NCBI GenBank assembly: GCA_937952135.1 | Contig: CALFYL010000158.1 | Coordinates: 1-23,589, forward strand | Reading direction: 5' to 3' | Origin: an uncultured Planctomycetia bacterium | GTDB lineage: Bacteria; Planctomycetota; UBA1135; GCA-002686595 | Length of the DNA: 23,589 nucleotides | Shown: piece by piece, positions 1 through 10,706 of the stretch | Numbering within the stretch: position 1 is the first letter of the stretch | How the letters are laid out: the number at the start of each line of letters is the position of its first letter | Translations under genes and position numbers: made by a program | The notes under the pieces: model-generated | What the model was told of the DNA's origin: nothing | What the model saw: only the letters and a program-made list of their open reading frames with translations | Databases searched by the model: none

Positions 1-1181
1 AGCGCGAACGACGGCAAATAGGTGTAGCGATCGGCGGCGATCTGTCGGCCGGCGTGCGCGAGGCCGCTCACGGGAGCGAGCAGCAGCGCGAACGCGACGA
101 GCGCGGTCCAAACGCACGCGTGCGCGTTCGAGCGGCGTCGCAGGGCGTGGACGGTCGCGGCGAGCGCAAGTCCTAGCAGCAGAGCGCCGCCCAGGCGCCA
201 AGCGAAGAGCGAGACGTCGTGCGGCAGCTCGTAGAGCGGACCGAGGCCGGTCGGCACGAGCGTTTTGACGAGGTAGAACAGCGCCGCGTAGCTCGCGATG
301 GCGAGACGCTCGAGAACTCCGAGTTGATCGACACCCGCGAGGACCTGCGTGCTCGCGCTCTGACCCGCGAGCCCGGCCACGACGGCCGCGGCCGAGAGCG
401 CGAGGTACGGCGCCTTCTCGAGGACGCTGCGCCGCAACCCGCGATGCCGCACGTTGCTGAGCGGCCAGAAGTCGAGCATCAACATCACGAGCGGCACGGC
501 GACTCCGCTGACTTTCGAAAGCAACGCGGCCGCGAAGGCGAGCACGCTGAGCGCGAGCCAGAGCCGCCGGCGCGCTCCGTCGCGTTGCGACGCGAACCAC
601 GCGAGGAACGTCAGCGCGTAGAAGAGGCCCGAGAGCACGTCGCGGCGCTCGGTGAGCCACACCACCGATTCGGTGCGCAGCGGATGAACGGCCCAGAACA
701 GCGCGCCGAGCGCGGCGCAGACTCGAAGGCGCACGGCGCTCGTGCTGCACAGGCTCAGCGCGAGCAGCGCGCGCAGCGCGAAGAACAGCGCCGCCGCCGT
801 CGCTCCGTGCAGCGCGAGGTTCGTGAGGTGCATTTGCCGCGCGGGGTGCTCGGCGGCGAGCTCGAAATCGAGCGCGCAACTCATCCACGTCAGCGGAGCG
901 AAGTGGCCGACGTGGAACGTGCTCCACATCCAACGCAAGCTCTCCGAGCTGAGCGAGCGAACTTGCGGCGCGGTGAAGAAGTTGACGTCGTCGTCCCACT
1001 TCAAGAACGTGTAGTCGACGCTCCGCACGAAGGGCGCAACGGCGGCGAGAGCGACGAGCACGGCGACGACGAGGTCGAGCCGCGTCGACGAAGGGCCAGC
1101 AGAAGCGCCCGTCGAACCCGCCGACGCGCGGGCCCCTGCCTCCTCGGGCGCCCCTCGTCCTGCCTGTGTCGGCTGCTCCAC
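1..1181 (-). CDS. TMTC-like (DUF1736) multi-pass membrane protein, 5' part only
   Basis: The minus-strand frame is open from about 1181 to the left edge, so about 393 N-terminal residues are visible and the stop lies outside. After a Gly/Ala/Ser-rich cytoplasmic N-terminus comes a first membrane helix, then a WDDDVNF segment and HFAPLTWMSCALDFE. Further on are HPLRTESVVWLTERRDVLSG, several hydrophobic helices, LVKTLVPTGLGPLYELP, and near the edge PVSGL and AADRYTYLPSF. These are hallmarks of bacterial TMTC/DUF1736 proteins, GT-C-fold glycosyltransferase-like membrane proteins that usually carry C-terminal TPRs; the TPR part would lie off the edge. There is no ATG before the first conserved motif. 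GTG at 1181 is my choice; GTG at 1211 and TTG at 1220 are also in frame after a TAG at about 1238. The gene is divergent from the M2 peptidase gene. The substrate is unknown. Confidence 0.85.
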   Translation of the reverse strand, partial: MEQPTQAGRGAPEEAGARASAGSTGASAGPSSTRLDLVVAVLVALAAVAPFVRSVDYTFLKWDDDVNFFTAPQVRSLSSESLRWMWSTFHVGHFAPLTWMSCALDFELAAEHPARQMHLTNLALHGATAAALFFALRALLALSLCSTSAVRLRVCAALGALFWAVHPLRTESVVWLTERRDVLSGLFYALTFLAWFASQRDGARRRLWLALSVLAFAAALLSKVSGVAVPLVMLMLDFWPLSNVRHRGLRRSVLEKAPYLALSAAAVVAGLAGQSASTQVLAGVDQLGVLERLAIASYAALFYLVKTLVPTGLGPLYELPHDVSLFAWRLGGALLLGLALAATVHALRRRSNAHACVWTALVAFALLLAPVSGLAHAGRQIAADRYTYLPSFA

Positions 1182-1236
1182 GCGTCGTGTGCTTGTAGCT
1201 GCGCGCGCCACGCTCGGCAAGGCGCGGGCGCGCCGC

Positions 1237-1242
1237 TACAGT
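1237..1242 (+). promoter_or_regulatory. Candidate -10 box (TACAGT) of the M2 peptidase gene
   Basis: TACAGT ends 7 nt before the ATG at 1250. That spacing would put the transcription start at or next to the A of ATG, i.e. a leaderless mRNA. No Shine-Dalgarno sequence precedes the ATG. A poor -35 match (TCGGCA) lies 17 bp upstream. Confidence 0.45.
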
Positions 1243-1249
1243 CGGCCGC

Positions 1250-3061
1250 ATGCAAGCCTCCCTTCGTTCGGCGATCGTCGTCTGTGTCCTGTTCGCGGCC
1301 TGCCGCTCCGGCGAGGTCGGCCTCGAGAAGCAGCGCCTCCGCGCCGGCGCGGACGAGTTCCTCGGCGCCTACACCGAGCGGTTTCGCGAGCTCTACCGCG
1401 CGTCGAACGAGGCGCAGTGGGCTGCGAACATCCGCATCGTCGAAGGCGACGACACGAACCAGAAGCGGCAGCAGGAAGCCGACGAAGCGCTCGCGGAGTT
1501 CACGGGGTCCGTCGAGAACATCGAGCGCGCGCGCGGACTGCTCGCTCACGGCGACTCGCTCACCGAGATCCAGCGCCTGCAGCTCGAGAGCGTGCTATTC
1601 CGCGCCGCCAGCGGTCCGCAGACCGTCCCGGACGTGGTCAAGCGCCGCATCGCAGCCGAGACCGAACAGAACAAGAAGCTCTATGGCTTCACATTCGCGC
1701 TCGACGGCGCCGAGATCACACCGAACGACATCGATGCGGGGTTGCGCGACGAGACCGACCTCGAGCGCCGCCGCAAGCTGTGGGAGAGCTCGAAGGAGGT
1801 CGGGATCGGCCTGCGGCCCGGGCTCGTGGAGTTGCGCGGGCTGCGCAACGAAGTCGTGCGCGCGCTCGGCTACCGCGACTACTTCTCCTACATGGTCAGC
1901 GAGTACGGCATGACCACCGAGGAGATGGCGGAGTCCATCGAGCGCGTCAACCGCGAGCTGCGCCCGCTGTTCCGCGAGCTGCACACCTGGGTGCGCTACG
2001 AGCTCAGCGCTCGTTACGGACAGCCCGTTCCCGATCTGCTCCCGGCCCACTGGCTTCCGAACCGCTGGGGGCAGGACTGGTCGCCGCTCGTGGACGTCGC
2101 GGGCTTCGATCTCGACGCCCAGCTCGCGACGAAGTCGCCTGAATGGCTCGTGAAGCAGGCGGAGGACTTCTACCAGAGCCTGGGATTCTCGGAGCTTCCC
2201 GCGGTTTTCTGGGAGAAGTCGTCGCTCTATCCCGCGCCGCCGGGAGCGGCGTGGAAGAAGAACACGCACGCATCGGCGTGGCACATCGACCTCGACCGGG
2301 ACGTGCGCTCGCTGATGAGCGTCGAAGCGAACACCGAGTGGTACGAGACGACGCACCACGAACTCGGCCACGTCTACTACTACCTGTGCTACACGAATCC
2401 GGACGTGCCGCCGCTCCTGCGCGAAGGCGCGAACCGCGCGTACCACGAGGCCGTCGGTTCGCTGATGGGGCTCGCCGCGATGCAGCCGAAGTTCGTCGAG
2501 CGCATCGGGCTCTCCCCGGGCGAAGGCGCCGATCCGATGCAGCTCTTGCTCAAGGAAGCGCTGAACTACGTCGTGTTCATCCCCTGGTCGACGGGGACGA
2601 TGTTCTTCTTCGAGAAGGAGCTCTACCACGACGAACTCGCGCCCGAGCGCTGGAACGCGCGCTGGTGGGAGCTCGCGGGCCGCTACCAGGGCATCGCGCC
2701 TCCGACTCCGCGCGGCGAGGAGTTCTGCGACGCGGCGACGAAGACGCACATCAACGACGACCCTGCTCAGTACTACGACTACGCGCTGTCGTTCGTGCTG
2801 CTGTTCCAACTGCACGACCACATCGCGCGCAACATCTTGAAGCAGGATCCGCGCGACACCTGCTACTACGGCGAGAAGTCCGTGGGCGAGTTCCTCCGCG
2901 CGATCATGACGCCGGGTGCGAGCGTCGACTGGCGCGCGCTCTTGAAGGAGAAGACCGGCTCCGATCTGAGCGCCAAGCCGATGCTCGAGTACTTCGAGCC
3001 CTTGCGCGCGTGGCTGGTCGAGCGCAACCGCGGCCGCACCTACACCTTGCCGCCGCTGTGA
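1250..3061 (+). CDS. Peptidase family M2 (ACE-like) lipoprotein
   Basis: This is a 603-residue zinc metallopeptidase of the angiotensin-converting-enzyme family (M2), expected to release dipeptides from oligopeptide C-termini outside the inner membrane. The N-terminus is a signal peptide ending in a lipobox-like LFAAC, so Cys18 is the probable lipidation site. The zinc motif is HELGH (His370, Glu371, His374). The third ligand is Glu400 in REGANRAYHEA, which matches the ACE block REGANxxFHEA, though the spacing is two residues longer than in human ACE. The helical N-terminal lid and overall length are normal for M2. The start is fixed by the signal peptide and the -10-like box just upstream. 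An M28 peptidase gene follows 63 nt downstream with its own -10-like box, which suggests related peptide breakdown. The true substrate is unknown. Confidence 0.93.
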   Translation: MQASLRSAIVVCVLFAACRSGEVGLEKQRLRAGADEFLGAYTERFRELYRASNEAQWAANIRIVEGDDTNQKRQQEADEALAEFTGSVENIERARGLLAHGDSLTEIQRLQLESVLFRAASGPQTVPDVVKRRIAAETEQNKKLYGFTFALDGAEITPNDIDAGLRDETDLERRRKLWESSKEVGIGLRPGLVELRGLRNEVVRALGYRDYFSYMVSEYGMTTEEMAESIERVNRELRPLFRELHTWVRYELSARYGQPVPDLLPAHWLPNRWGQDWSPLVDVAGFDLDAQLATKSPEWLVKQAEDFYQSLGFSELPAVFWEKSSLYPAPPGAAWKKNTHASAWHIDLDRDVRSLMSVEANTEWYETTHHELGHVYYYLCYTNPDVPPLLREGANRAYHEAVGSLMGLAAMQPKFVERIGLSPGEGADPMQLLLKEALNYVVFIPWSTGTMFFFEKELYHDELAPERWNARWWELAGRYQGIAPPTPRGEEFCDAATKTHINDDPAQYYDYALSFVLLFQLHDHIARNILKQDPRDTCYYGEKSVGEFLRAIMTPGASVDWRALLKEKTGSDLSAKPMLEYFEPLRAWLVERNRGRTYTLPPL

Positions 3062-3111
3062 ATCCGCGGTGGGGAACTCGCGCGGGCCTTTCTAGAGGGC
3101 GGCGCGAGGCA

Positions 3112-3117
3112 TAGTCT
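3112..3117 (+). promoter_or_regulatory. Candidate -10 box (TAGTCT) of the M28 peptidase gene
   Basis: TAGTCT lies 7 nt before the ATG at 3125, the same geometry as the box upstream of the M2 gene. There is no Shine-Dalgarno sequence at a useful distance. A leaderless transcript is inferred. Confidence 0.45.
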
Positions 3118-3124
3118 CTGCGGA

Positions 3125-4852
3125 ATGCAGAACTCGACTCGGCGGATTCAAGTGCGTGGTTCGACCCGCGCGGCGCTCGCGGCCGCGGTGCTCGCGGCGG
3201 TCGCGTGCCGCTCCAGCGAGAGCGAGCACGCGAGCCCTTCCGCGACGACTCGCGAGGCGGCCGGCGCCGAAGCGCGCATCGACGCCGAGGACTTGCTGCG
3301 CCGCGTGGCCGTGCTGGCCTCCGATCGCTTCGAAGGCCGCGCGCCGGGTTCGGCGGGCGAGAAGCTCACGCTCGAGCACCTCGAGCAGGAGTTCCGCGCC
3401 GCCGGCGCGGAGCCGGGCAATCCCGATGGAACGTTCACGCAGCGCGTGCCGCTCGTCGGCTTCAAGGCCACGTGCGACGCGCGGTGGGTCACGTCGAAGG
3501 GCGAGCGCGCGCTGAAGTTCCCCGACGACTACGTCGCCGTTTCGCGGGCGCAGAAGCCGCTCGTGGAGGTCGATGCGCCGCTCGTGTTCGTCGGCTACGG
3601 CGTCGAGGCGCCGGAGTACGGCTGGGACGACTACAAGGGCGTGTCGGTCGCGGGCAAGGTGCTCGTGATGCTCGTGAACGATCCCGCCGTGCCCGATCCG
3701 AACGATCCGTCGAAGCTCGACGAGAAGGTCTTCGGCGGACGCGCGATGACCTACTACGGCCGCTGGACCTACAAGTACGAAGTCGCGGCCGAGAAGGGCG
3801 CGGTCGCGGCGATCCTCATTCACGAGACAGGCCCCGCGGGCTATCCCTACGAAGTCGTGTCGGGCAGTTGGGGTCGCGAGAACTTCGACATCGCTCGCGA
3901 GGGCGTCGACGCGAAGGGGCTGCAGGTCGAAGCCTGGATCCGCGATTCGATCGCGCGCGAGCTGTTCGCGGGCGCGGGGCTCGACTTCGAGGAAGCCAAG
4001 CGCGCGGCGCGGTCGCGCGACTTCAAGCCGCTCGAGCTCGGCGGCGCGCGCGCGAAGCTGCGCGTCGAGAACGCCCTGCGCACGGTCGAGTCGCGCAACG
4101 TGATCGCGAAGGTCACCGGAGCGAGCCGGCCCGACGAATACGTGGTCTACACCGCGCACTGGGACCACCTGGGGCGCGACGAGTCGAAGCAGGGCGACGG
4201 CATCTACAACGGTGCGGTCGACAACGCGACGGGCACGTCGGGGCTGGTCGAGATGGCGCAGGCCTTCGCGAACGCGACGCCGCGCCCCGAACGCACCGTG
4301 CTGTTCCTCGCCGTCACCGCCGAGGAGAAGGGCCTGCTCGGCTCGAAGTGGTACGCGCAGAACCCGCTGTACTCGCTCGAGAAGACGCTCGGCGTGATCA
4401 ACATGGACGGGCTCAACACGTGGGGCCGCACGCGCGACGTGATCAGCGTGGGGATGGGCAATTCGACGCTGCACGACACGCTCGCGGCGCACGCGCGCGA
4501 GATGGGCCGCGTCGTGCTGCCCGACGACGAGCCCGAGAAGGGCTTCTTCTACCGCTCCGACCACTTCGAGTTCGCGAAGCTCGGCGTGCCGGGCCTGCAC
4601 GCGGGCAGCGGCATGGACTTCCTCGACCGCCCGGCGGGCTGGGGCCAGCGCGTGCGCGACGAATACACCGCGAACGACTACCACAAGCCCTCGGACGAGA
4701 TCCGCGCGGAGTGGGATCTGTCGGGGGCGATCGAGGACCTGCGCCTGTTCTTCCGCGTCGGCTACGAGCTCGCGAACACGAACGAGTGGCCCGCGTGGAG
4801 CGCGGACGCGGAGTTCCGCGCGGTGCGAGAACGGCGCCTCGCGAAGCCGTAG
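3125..4852 (+). CDS. Peptidase family M28 lipoprotein with PA domain insert
   Basis: This 575-residue protein has an N-terminal signal peptide with a lipobox-like AVAC (Cys28). A protease-associated (PA) type domain follows at roughly residues 145-260 (FVGYGVEAPEYGWDDY, then a Gly-rich segment). The C-terminal half is an M28 di-zinc aminopeptidase domain. Visible ligands in order are His345 (TAHWDHLG), bridging Asp366 (AVDNATGTSG), catalytic Glu400 and ligand Glu401 (TAEEKG), Asp428 (NMDG) and His492 (GLHAGSG). All catalytic positions are present, so an active envelope aminopeptidase is expected. The gene follows the M2 peptidase gene by 63 nt and is followed after only 12 nt by the AlkD-like gene. 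Exact specificity cannot be read from the sequence. Confidence 0.93.
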   Translation: MQNSTRRIQVRGSTRAALAAAVLAAVACRSSESEHASPSATTREAAGAEARIDAEDLLRRVAVLASDRFEGRAPGSAGEKLTLEHLEQEFRAAGAEPGNPDGTFTQRVPLVGFKATCDARWVTSKGERALKFPDDYVAVSRAQKPLVEVDAPLVFVGYGVEAPEYGWDDYKGVSVAGKVLVMLVNDPAVPDPNDPSKLDEKVFGGRAMTYYGRWTYKYEVAAEKGAVAAILIHETGPAGYPYEVVSGSWGRENFDIAREGVDAKGLQVEAWIRDSIARELFAGAGLDFEEAKRAARSRDFKPLELGGARAKLRVENALRTVESRNVIAKVTGASRPDEYVVYTAHWDHLGRDESKQGDGIYNGAVDNATGTSGLVEMAQAFANATPRPERTVLFLAVTAEEKGLLGSKWYAQNPLYSLEKTLGVINMDGLNTWGRTRDVISVGMGNSTLHDTLAAHAREMGRVVLPDDEPEKGFFYRSDHFEFAKLGVPGLHAGSGMDFLDRPAGWGQRVRDEYTANDYHKPSDEIRAEWDLSGAIEDLRLFFRVGYELANTNEWPAWSADAEFRAVRERRLAKP

Positions 4853-4864
4853 CGGAAGCGGTCC

Positions 4865-5614
4865 GTGGCGACGCGGAGCAAGAAGCTCGGGACGGGTTCG
4901 GCTGAGAAGACGGCGAAGCCTTCGGCGACGTCCTCGTCGAAGGCTGTGCTCGCGCGCCTCGCGGAACTGGGCGAGCCGCGCAACGTCGAAGGGCTCGCGC
5001 GCTACGGCATCGTCGCGAAGAAGGCCTTCGGTGTTCCGGTCGGTGTGCTGCAGGCCGAGGCGATGCGCCTGGGACGCGACCACGACCTCGCGCTCGAGCT
5101 GTGGGAGAGCGGCTGGTACGAGGCGCGGCTGCTCGCGGCCTTCGTGGACGAGCCCGAGCGCGTCACCCTCGCGCAGATGAACGCCTGGGCGAAGGACTTC
5201 GACAACTGGGGCGTGTGCGACACGGTGTGCCTGCACCTGTTCGACCGCTCGAAGCTCGCCTACGGCCGCATCGCGCCCTGGGCGAAGCGGCGCGAGGAGT
5301 TCGTGAAACGCGCCGGGTTCGCGCTGCTGGCGAGCCTCGCGCTGCACGACAAGAAGGCCGCCGACGAGCGCTTTTTCGAGTCTTTCGAGCTCCTCGAGCA
5401 CGCCGCCGCCGACGGACGGAACTTCGTGAAGAAGGCCGTGAGCTGGGCGCTGCGCTCGATCGGCCACCGCAGTCTCGCTTCGAACGCCCGCGCCGTCGCG
5501 CTGGCGCGGAAACTCGCGAGCGACAGCGACGCGACGCGGCGCTGGGTCGGCAAGGACGTGCTTCGCGATCTGACGCGCCCGGCGGTGATCGCAAAGCTCC
5601 GCCGTCGGGACTAG
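4865..5614 (+). CDS. AlkD-like DNA alkylation repair protein
   Basis: This 249-residue protein belongs to the AlkD/AlkC HEAT-like-repeat DNA glycosylase family, which excises N3- and N7-alkylated purines. After a basic, Ser/Thr-rich N-terminus of about 25 residues, helical repeats run to the C-terminus. Residues matching the Bacillus cereus AlkD site (Trp109, Asp113, Trp187) are Trp115 and Asp119 in DNWGVCDTVC and Trp194 in AVSWALRSIG, with nearly identical spacing. The start codon is GTG. It lies 12 nt after the M28 stop, with a GGAAG purine run between, so co-transcription with the M28 gene is likely even though the functions are unrelated. Location is cytoplasmic. Confidence in the family is high; the preferred lesion is inferred from the family. 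Confidence 0.9.
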   Translation: MATRSKKLGTGSAEKTAKPSATSSSKAVLARLAELGEPRNVEGLARYGIVAKKAFGVPVGVLQAEAMRLGRDHDLALELWESGWYEARLLAAFVDEPERVTLAQMNAWAKDFDNWGVCDTVCLHLFDRSKLAYGRIAPWAKRREEFVKRAGFALLASLALHDKKAADERFFESFELLEHAAADGRNFVKKAVSWALRSIGHRSLASNARAVALARKLASDSDATRRWVGKDVLRDLTRPAVIAKLRRRD

Positions 5615-5681
5615 TTTCCGCGCCCGACGCGAAAGTCGCGGCGCGCAGGACTTCGCGCGCCGTCCCCCGGAGTCGATGCAC

Positions 5682-5687
5682 TACCGT
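5682..5687 (+). promoter_or_regulatory. Candidate -10 box (TACCGT) of the ABC exporter gene
   Basis: TACCGT lies 11 nt before the ATG at 5699 in the 84-nt gap after the AlkD-like gene. It would give a leader of only a few nucleotides. The match is weaker than for the neighbouring boxes. Confidence 0.3.
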
Positions 5688-5698
5688 CCCTGGCCCGT

Positions 5699-7490
<1,792 letters not shown>

Positions 7491-7495
<5 letters not shown>

Positions 7496-7509
7496 ACGGC
7501 GCGTTCAGC
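7491..7509. terminator. Stem-loop across the convergent stops, possible shared terminator
   Basis: GCTGAACG - GCG - CGTTCAGC is a perfect 8-bp inverted repeat with a 3-nt loop. It covers the stop codons of both the ABC exporter and the convergent sulfatase-fold gene. There is no T-tract on either side, so intrinsic termination is uncertain. Confidence 0.35.
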
Positions 7510-9175
7510 GCTTCGCGCGCAGTCGTTCGAGGTTTTGGCGCGCCCAGGGCTGGCCCGAGTCGAGCTCGAGCGCGCGGCCGTAGGCCTCGACCGCGCCCGC
7601 CGTGTCGCCCGCTTGCTCGCGGCACCAGCCGAGGCTGTTGTAGTCGTTCGCTTGCGCGCGGCCGGCTCGCACGAGCTCCTCGAGCAGTTCGCGCGCCTCG
7701 GCCGGGCGCTCCAGTCGAATCAGCGTGTTCGCAAGGTGCACGCGCGCGAGCATGTTCCCCGGAAAGCGCCGGATCAGATCGCCGAGCAGCTGCACGACCT
7801 CTTCGTCCTGGCCCTGTTCGGCGAGTTCCTGCGAGCGGTTGAAGAGGAGCATCTCGTCGCGCCGCGACTGCGGGCTCGGCAGCGAGCTCGCGGCGAGCGG
7901 GTCGGGGAGCTCCGCCTCGGCTGCGTCGACGCCCGCGTAACCCAGGGAGCGCAGCGCGGCGCGCACGTCCTCGCCGAGTTCCGCGCGCTCGTCGGCTTTC
8001 AACTTCGGCCGCGCGCGCAGGGCGGCCATGGCCGAGCGCGCGCTGGCGGCGTCGTCGCCGTGGGCCGCGATCACGTTCTTCGCTTCGAGCCTGTCGCTCT
8101 CGAGCTCGTAGAACTCGGGGTCGCTCGAGTGGATGTACTTGCCGCGCGCGTCGACCCAGCCCGCGATCGGGCTCCATCCGAAGCTCAGGAAGCCGTGGTA
8201 GAGCTCGAAGTACACGCCGCGCGTCGAATCCGGCTGGGCGACCGTGAGCGAGCGGCCGTCGACGCCCGTGGGGGTGTCGAGTCCGAGCGCGTCGAGCACG
8301 GTGGGGAACACGTCGACGACGCTGACGAACTCGCGCGAGCGTTCGCCGGCGCGCGCGGCGTCCGGGAAGCGGATCACGAGCGGAACGCGCAGCGTGCCTT
8401 CGTAGCAGTACCAGCCGTGCGTGGGCTCGAGCTTCGTGTTCAAACCCTCGCCGTGGTCGCCGACGACGATGACCGTCGTTTCGTCGAGCGTTCCATCGGC
8501 GCGCAGCTTGGCGAACAGCGAGTCGAGCGCGCGGTCGACGTAAGCGACTTCGCCGAGGTACGGGCTGCCGAGCTGCTGCGCGAGCTCCTGCGGCGGCGCG
8601 TAGGGAGCGTGCGGGTCGAAGAAGTGCAGCCAGGCGAAGAACGGCCGCGAGCGGTCGCGCGCGTCGAGCCAACTCTGCGCGGCGGCCACGATCGCGGGCG
8701 CTTCGAGCTCGGGGTGCTTGCGCGTCTGCGTGACGTCCTCGCGCGGCGGATCGGCGTACACCTCGAAACCCTGGTCGAGGCCCATCGCCGAATCGAGCAC
8801 GACCGCCGCGACGAAGGCCGCGGTCTGCACGCCGGCGCGTCGCGCGAGCTCGGAGGCGGTCGTCGCCGACTGCGGAAGCGCGCGCAGGCCGTTCGCGACG
8901 AGCGTGTGGCGCACCGGGTAGAGCCCGGTGAGCATCGAAGCGTGCGCGGGAAGCGTGAGCGGCGTGACGGTGCGCGCCTGCTCGAACACGACGCCTTCGC
9001 TCGCGAGGCGATCGAGCGCGGGTGTGGGCTTCTTCGGATTGCCGTAGCAACCCAAGGCGTTGTAGCGCGTCGTATCGAGCGTGATCAGCAGCACGCTGCG
9101 CGGGCGCTCGCCGCTTCCGCCGGTGCAGCCCGCCGCGAGCGCGACCAGCAACCCTGCCGCCCAGAGCTTCGACAT
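7505..9175 (-). CDS. Sulfatase-fold (alkaline phosphatase superfamily) lipoprotein with C-terminal TPRs
   Basis: This is a 556-residue protein. Residues 1-17 form a lipoprotein signal (LAAGC, Cys17). The sulfatase/alkaline phosphatase fold spans about 27-380, with metal-site elements ITLDTTR (Asp34), FDPHAPY (187-193), GDHGEG (Asp240, His241) and THGWYCYEGTLRVPL (His253). At the nucleophile position it has LTLPAHASMLTG with Thr74, where formylglycine sulfatases have C/S-x-P-x-R. It may therefore use Thr, as in phosphatase/transferase members of the superfamily, and is probably not a formylglycine sulfatase. The C-terminal part, about 440-550, contains TPR-like helices (GDTAGAVEAYGRALELD). ATG at 9175 starts the signal peptide; the frame stays open far upstream, but that part is the mirror of the preceding gene. 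The preceding peptidase gene ends 14 nt upstream, so the two are likely co-transcribed. Confidence 0.9.
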   Translation of the reverse strand: MSKLWAAGLLVALAAGCTGGSGERPRSVLLITLDTTRYNALGCYGNPKKPTPALDRLASEGVVFEQARTVTPLTLPAHASMLTGLYPVRHTLVANGLRALPQSATTASELARRAGVQTAAFVAAVVLDSAMGLDQGFEVYADPPREDVTQTRKHPELEAPAIVAAAQSWLDARDRSRPFFAWLHFFDPHAPYAPPQELAQQLGSPYLGEVAYVDRALDSLFAKLRADGTLDETTVIVVGDHGEGLNTKLEPTHGWYCYEGTLRVPLVIRFPDAARAGERSREFVSVVDVFPTVLDALGLDTPTGVDGRSLTVAQPDSTRGVYFELYHGFLSFGWSPIAGWVDARGKYIHSSDPEFYELESDRLEAKNVIAAHGDDAASARSAMAALRARPKLKADERAELGEDVRAALRSLGYAGVDAAEAELPDPLAASSLPSPQSRRDEMLLFNRSQELAEQGQDEEVVQLLGDLIRRFPGNMLARVHLANTLIRLERPAEARELLEELVRAGRAQANDYNSLGWCREQAGDTAGAVEAYGRALELDSGQPWARQNLERLRAKR

Positions 9176-9189
9176 CGCCGCCCGCGCGT

Positions 9190-10698
9190 TCAGCGCCGCT
9201 TCGCCAGCGCGGGAGTGTTGGGGACGAGCCGCTGCGGGAGGTCCGCCACGACGTAGATCAAGCCCGCGATCGCGCCGGCGCCCGAAGCGAGCTCGCGCGG
9301 ATGCACCTGGTCGAGCGTGTCGCGCTCGGAGTGGTGGTGGTCGAAGTAGCGCTCGTCGTCGGGGCGGTAGCCGACGAGCACCACGCCGCTCGCGGCCATC
9401 GGCGCGATGTCGACGCCGCCCCAGCCTGCGTACACGTTGTTCGCACCGGTGCGCGCGACGAGCTCGCCGATCGACTTCAAGTTCTCCAGGGAGTTCGATT
9501 GCGCGTCCGTCGAGAAGCCGCGCGGCGTGAAACCGCCGGCGTCGGATTCGAGCGCGAGCACGTGGTGCTCCATCTCGCTCGCGTGGTCGGCGTAGTACGC
9601 GCGCGCGCCGCGAGTTCCGTTCTCTTCGTTCATGAACAGCACCACGCGGATCGTGCGCCGCGGCCGCAGCCCGCGCGCGAGGATCAGCCGCGCCGCTTCG
9701 AGCGCGTGCACGCAGCCCGAGCCGTCGTCGTGCGCGCCGTGGCCGACGTCCCAGGCGTCGAGGTGGCCGCCCACGAGCACGATCTCCTGCGGCGACTCGC
9801 GGCCGACGATCTCGCCGACGACGTTGTGCGAAGGCGCGTCGGGGTGGGTCCGGCAGTCGAGTTCGAGTTCCAGCTCCGTCGGCGCGCCGCTCGCGAGGCG
9901 GGCGGAGAGCTTCTCGGCGCCGAGCGTGCTCACCGCAACCGCCGGGATCCGCGGACCCTCGGCGTCGTAGTTCATCGCCCCGGTGTGCGGCGAGTCGTCG
10001 AGGCTCATCGTCATCGAACGCACGACCACCGCGAGAGCGCCGACTTTCGCCGCGCGCATCGCGCCCGCCGAACGCTGGTCCACCGCGCCGCCGTAGGCGG
10101 CAAAGCAGTCGTGCTGCGCCGGATCCATCGGCCGGTTGAAGAACACGATCTTGCCGCGCGCCTCCGCGGCGCGTCGTTCGAGCTCGTCGAAGCTGCGCAC
10201 TTCGAGCACGCCGGCGCGCAGCCCGCCCGCCGGTGTCGCCACGCTTCCGCCGAGCGCGAGGATGCGCAACGGCTCGCGCTGCGAAGATCCGGGATCGCAA
10301 AGCTCGAGGCGCTCGACCGCGCCGCGCTCCCAGTGGGGCACCATGCACGGCTCCAGGCGCACGTTCTCGAGGCCGATGTCGAGCATCGTCTGGCGCGCCC
10401 ATTCGACCGCGCGCTCGGCGCCCTTCGAGCCCGACAGGCGCAGAGGCGCGACGCGGCACAGCTCGCTCAGCATCTCGTACGAGCGTCCCTTCGAGAGCGC
10501 GTCGGTGACGAGCCCGTCGACGTCGTCGCGCCACGGCGAGACGTCGAGGCGCGACTCGACGCGCTCCGCGATCGGCAGCGCGACGGAGAACGTCGGCGTG
10601 GACGCGGACGCGCCCGATTCGCTCGAGCGGCAGCCTGCGAGAGCGAGGAGCATCCCTGCGCCGAGCGGCGCGCACGAGGAAATCGGCGGGAAACGCAT
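9190..10698 (-). CDS. M28 peptidase, carboxypeptidase Q-like lipoprotein
   Basis: This 502-residue protein starts with a lipoprotein signal (LALAGC, Cys23) and resembles the plasma glutamate carboxypeptidase/carboxypeptidase Q branch of M28. Di-zinc site residues are His312 in GGHLDAWDVG, bridging Asp324 in HGAHDDGSG, Glu358-Glu359 in MNEENGTRG, Asp386 in ESDAGGF and a His in the FDHHHSERDT block (454-456). Residues about 140-290 between the N-terminal part and the zinc domain hold a PA-like insert. It is a different M28 subtype from the one at 3125 and is not a recent duplicate. It is the first gene of a two-gene unit with the sulfatase-fold gene. ATG at 10698 is supported by the signal peptide and by a TAGAAT box 8 nt upstream. 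Confidence 0.92.
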   Translation of the reverse strand: MRFPPISSCAPLGAGMLLALAGCRSSESGASASTPTFSVALPIAERVESRLDVSPWRDDVDGLVTDALSKGRSYEMLSELCRVAPLRLSGSKGAERAVEWARQTMLDIGLENVRLEPCMVPHWERGAVERLELCDPGSSQREPLRILALGGSVATPAGGLRAGVLEVRSFDELERRAAEARGKIVFFNRPMDPAQHDCFAAYGGAVDQRSAGAMRAAKVGALAVVVRSMTMSLDDSPHTGAMNYDAEGPRIPAVAVSTLGAEKLSARLASGAPTELELELDCRTHPDAPSHNVVGEIVGRESPQEIVLVGGHLDAWDVGHGAHDDGSGCVHALEAARLILARGLRPRRTIRVVLFMNEENGTRGARAYYADHASEMEHHVLALESDAGGFTPRGFSTDAQSNSLENLKSIGELVARTGANNVYAGWGGVDIAPMAASGVVLVGYRPDDERYFDHHHSERDTLDQVHPRELASGAGAIAGLIYVVADLPQRLVPNTPALAKRR

Positions 10699-10706
10699 GG
10701 TGCGGG

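Noticed and set aside
3092..5467. A 791-codon open frame on the minus strand
   Set aside because: It is antisense to the well-supported M28 and AlkD-like genes and reads as Arg/Ala/Val/His-rich low complexity without motifs, a GC-bias mirror frame.
9176..10675. In-frame upstream extension of the sulfatase-fold gene by about 500 codons
   Set aside because: It overlaps the carboxypeptidase Q-like gene in another frame and is Arg-rich; the lipoprotein signal at 9175 marks the real start.
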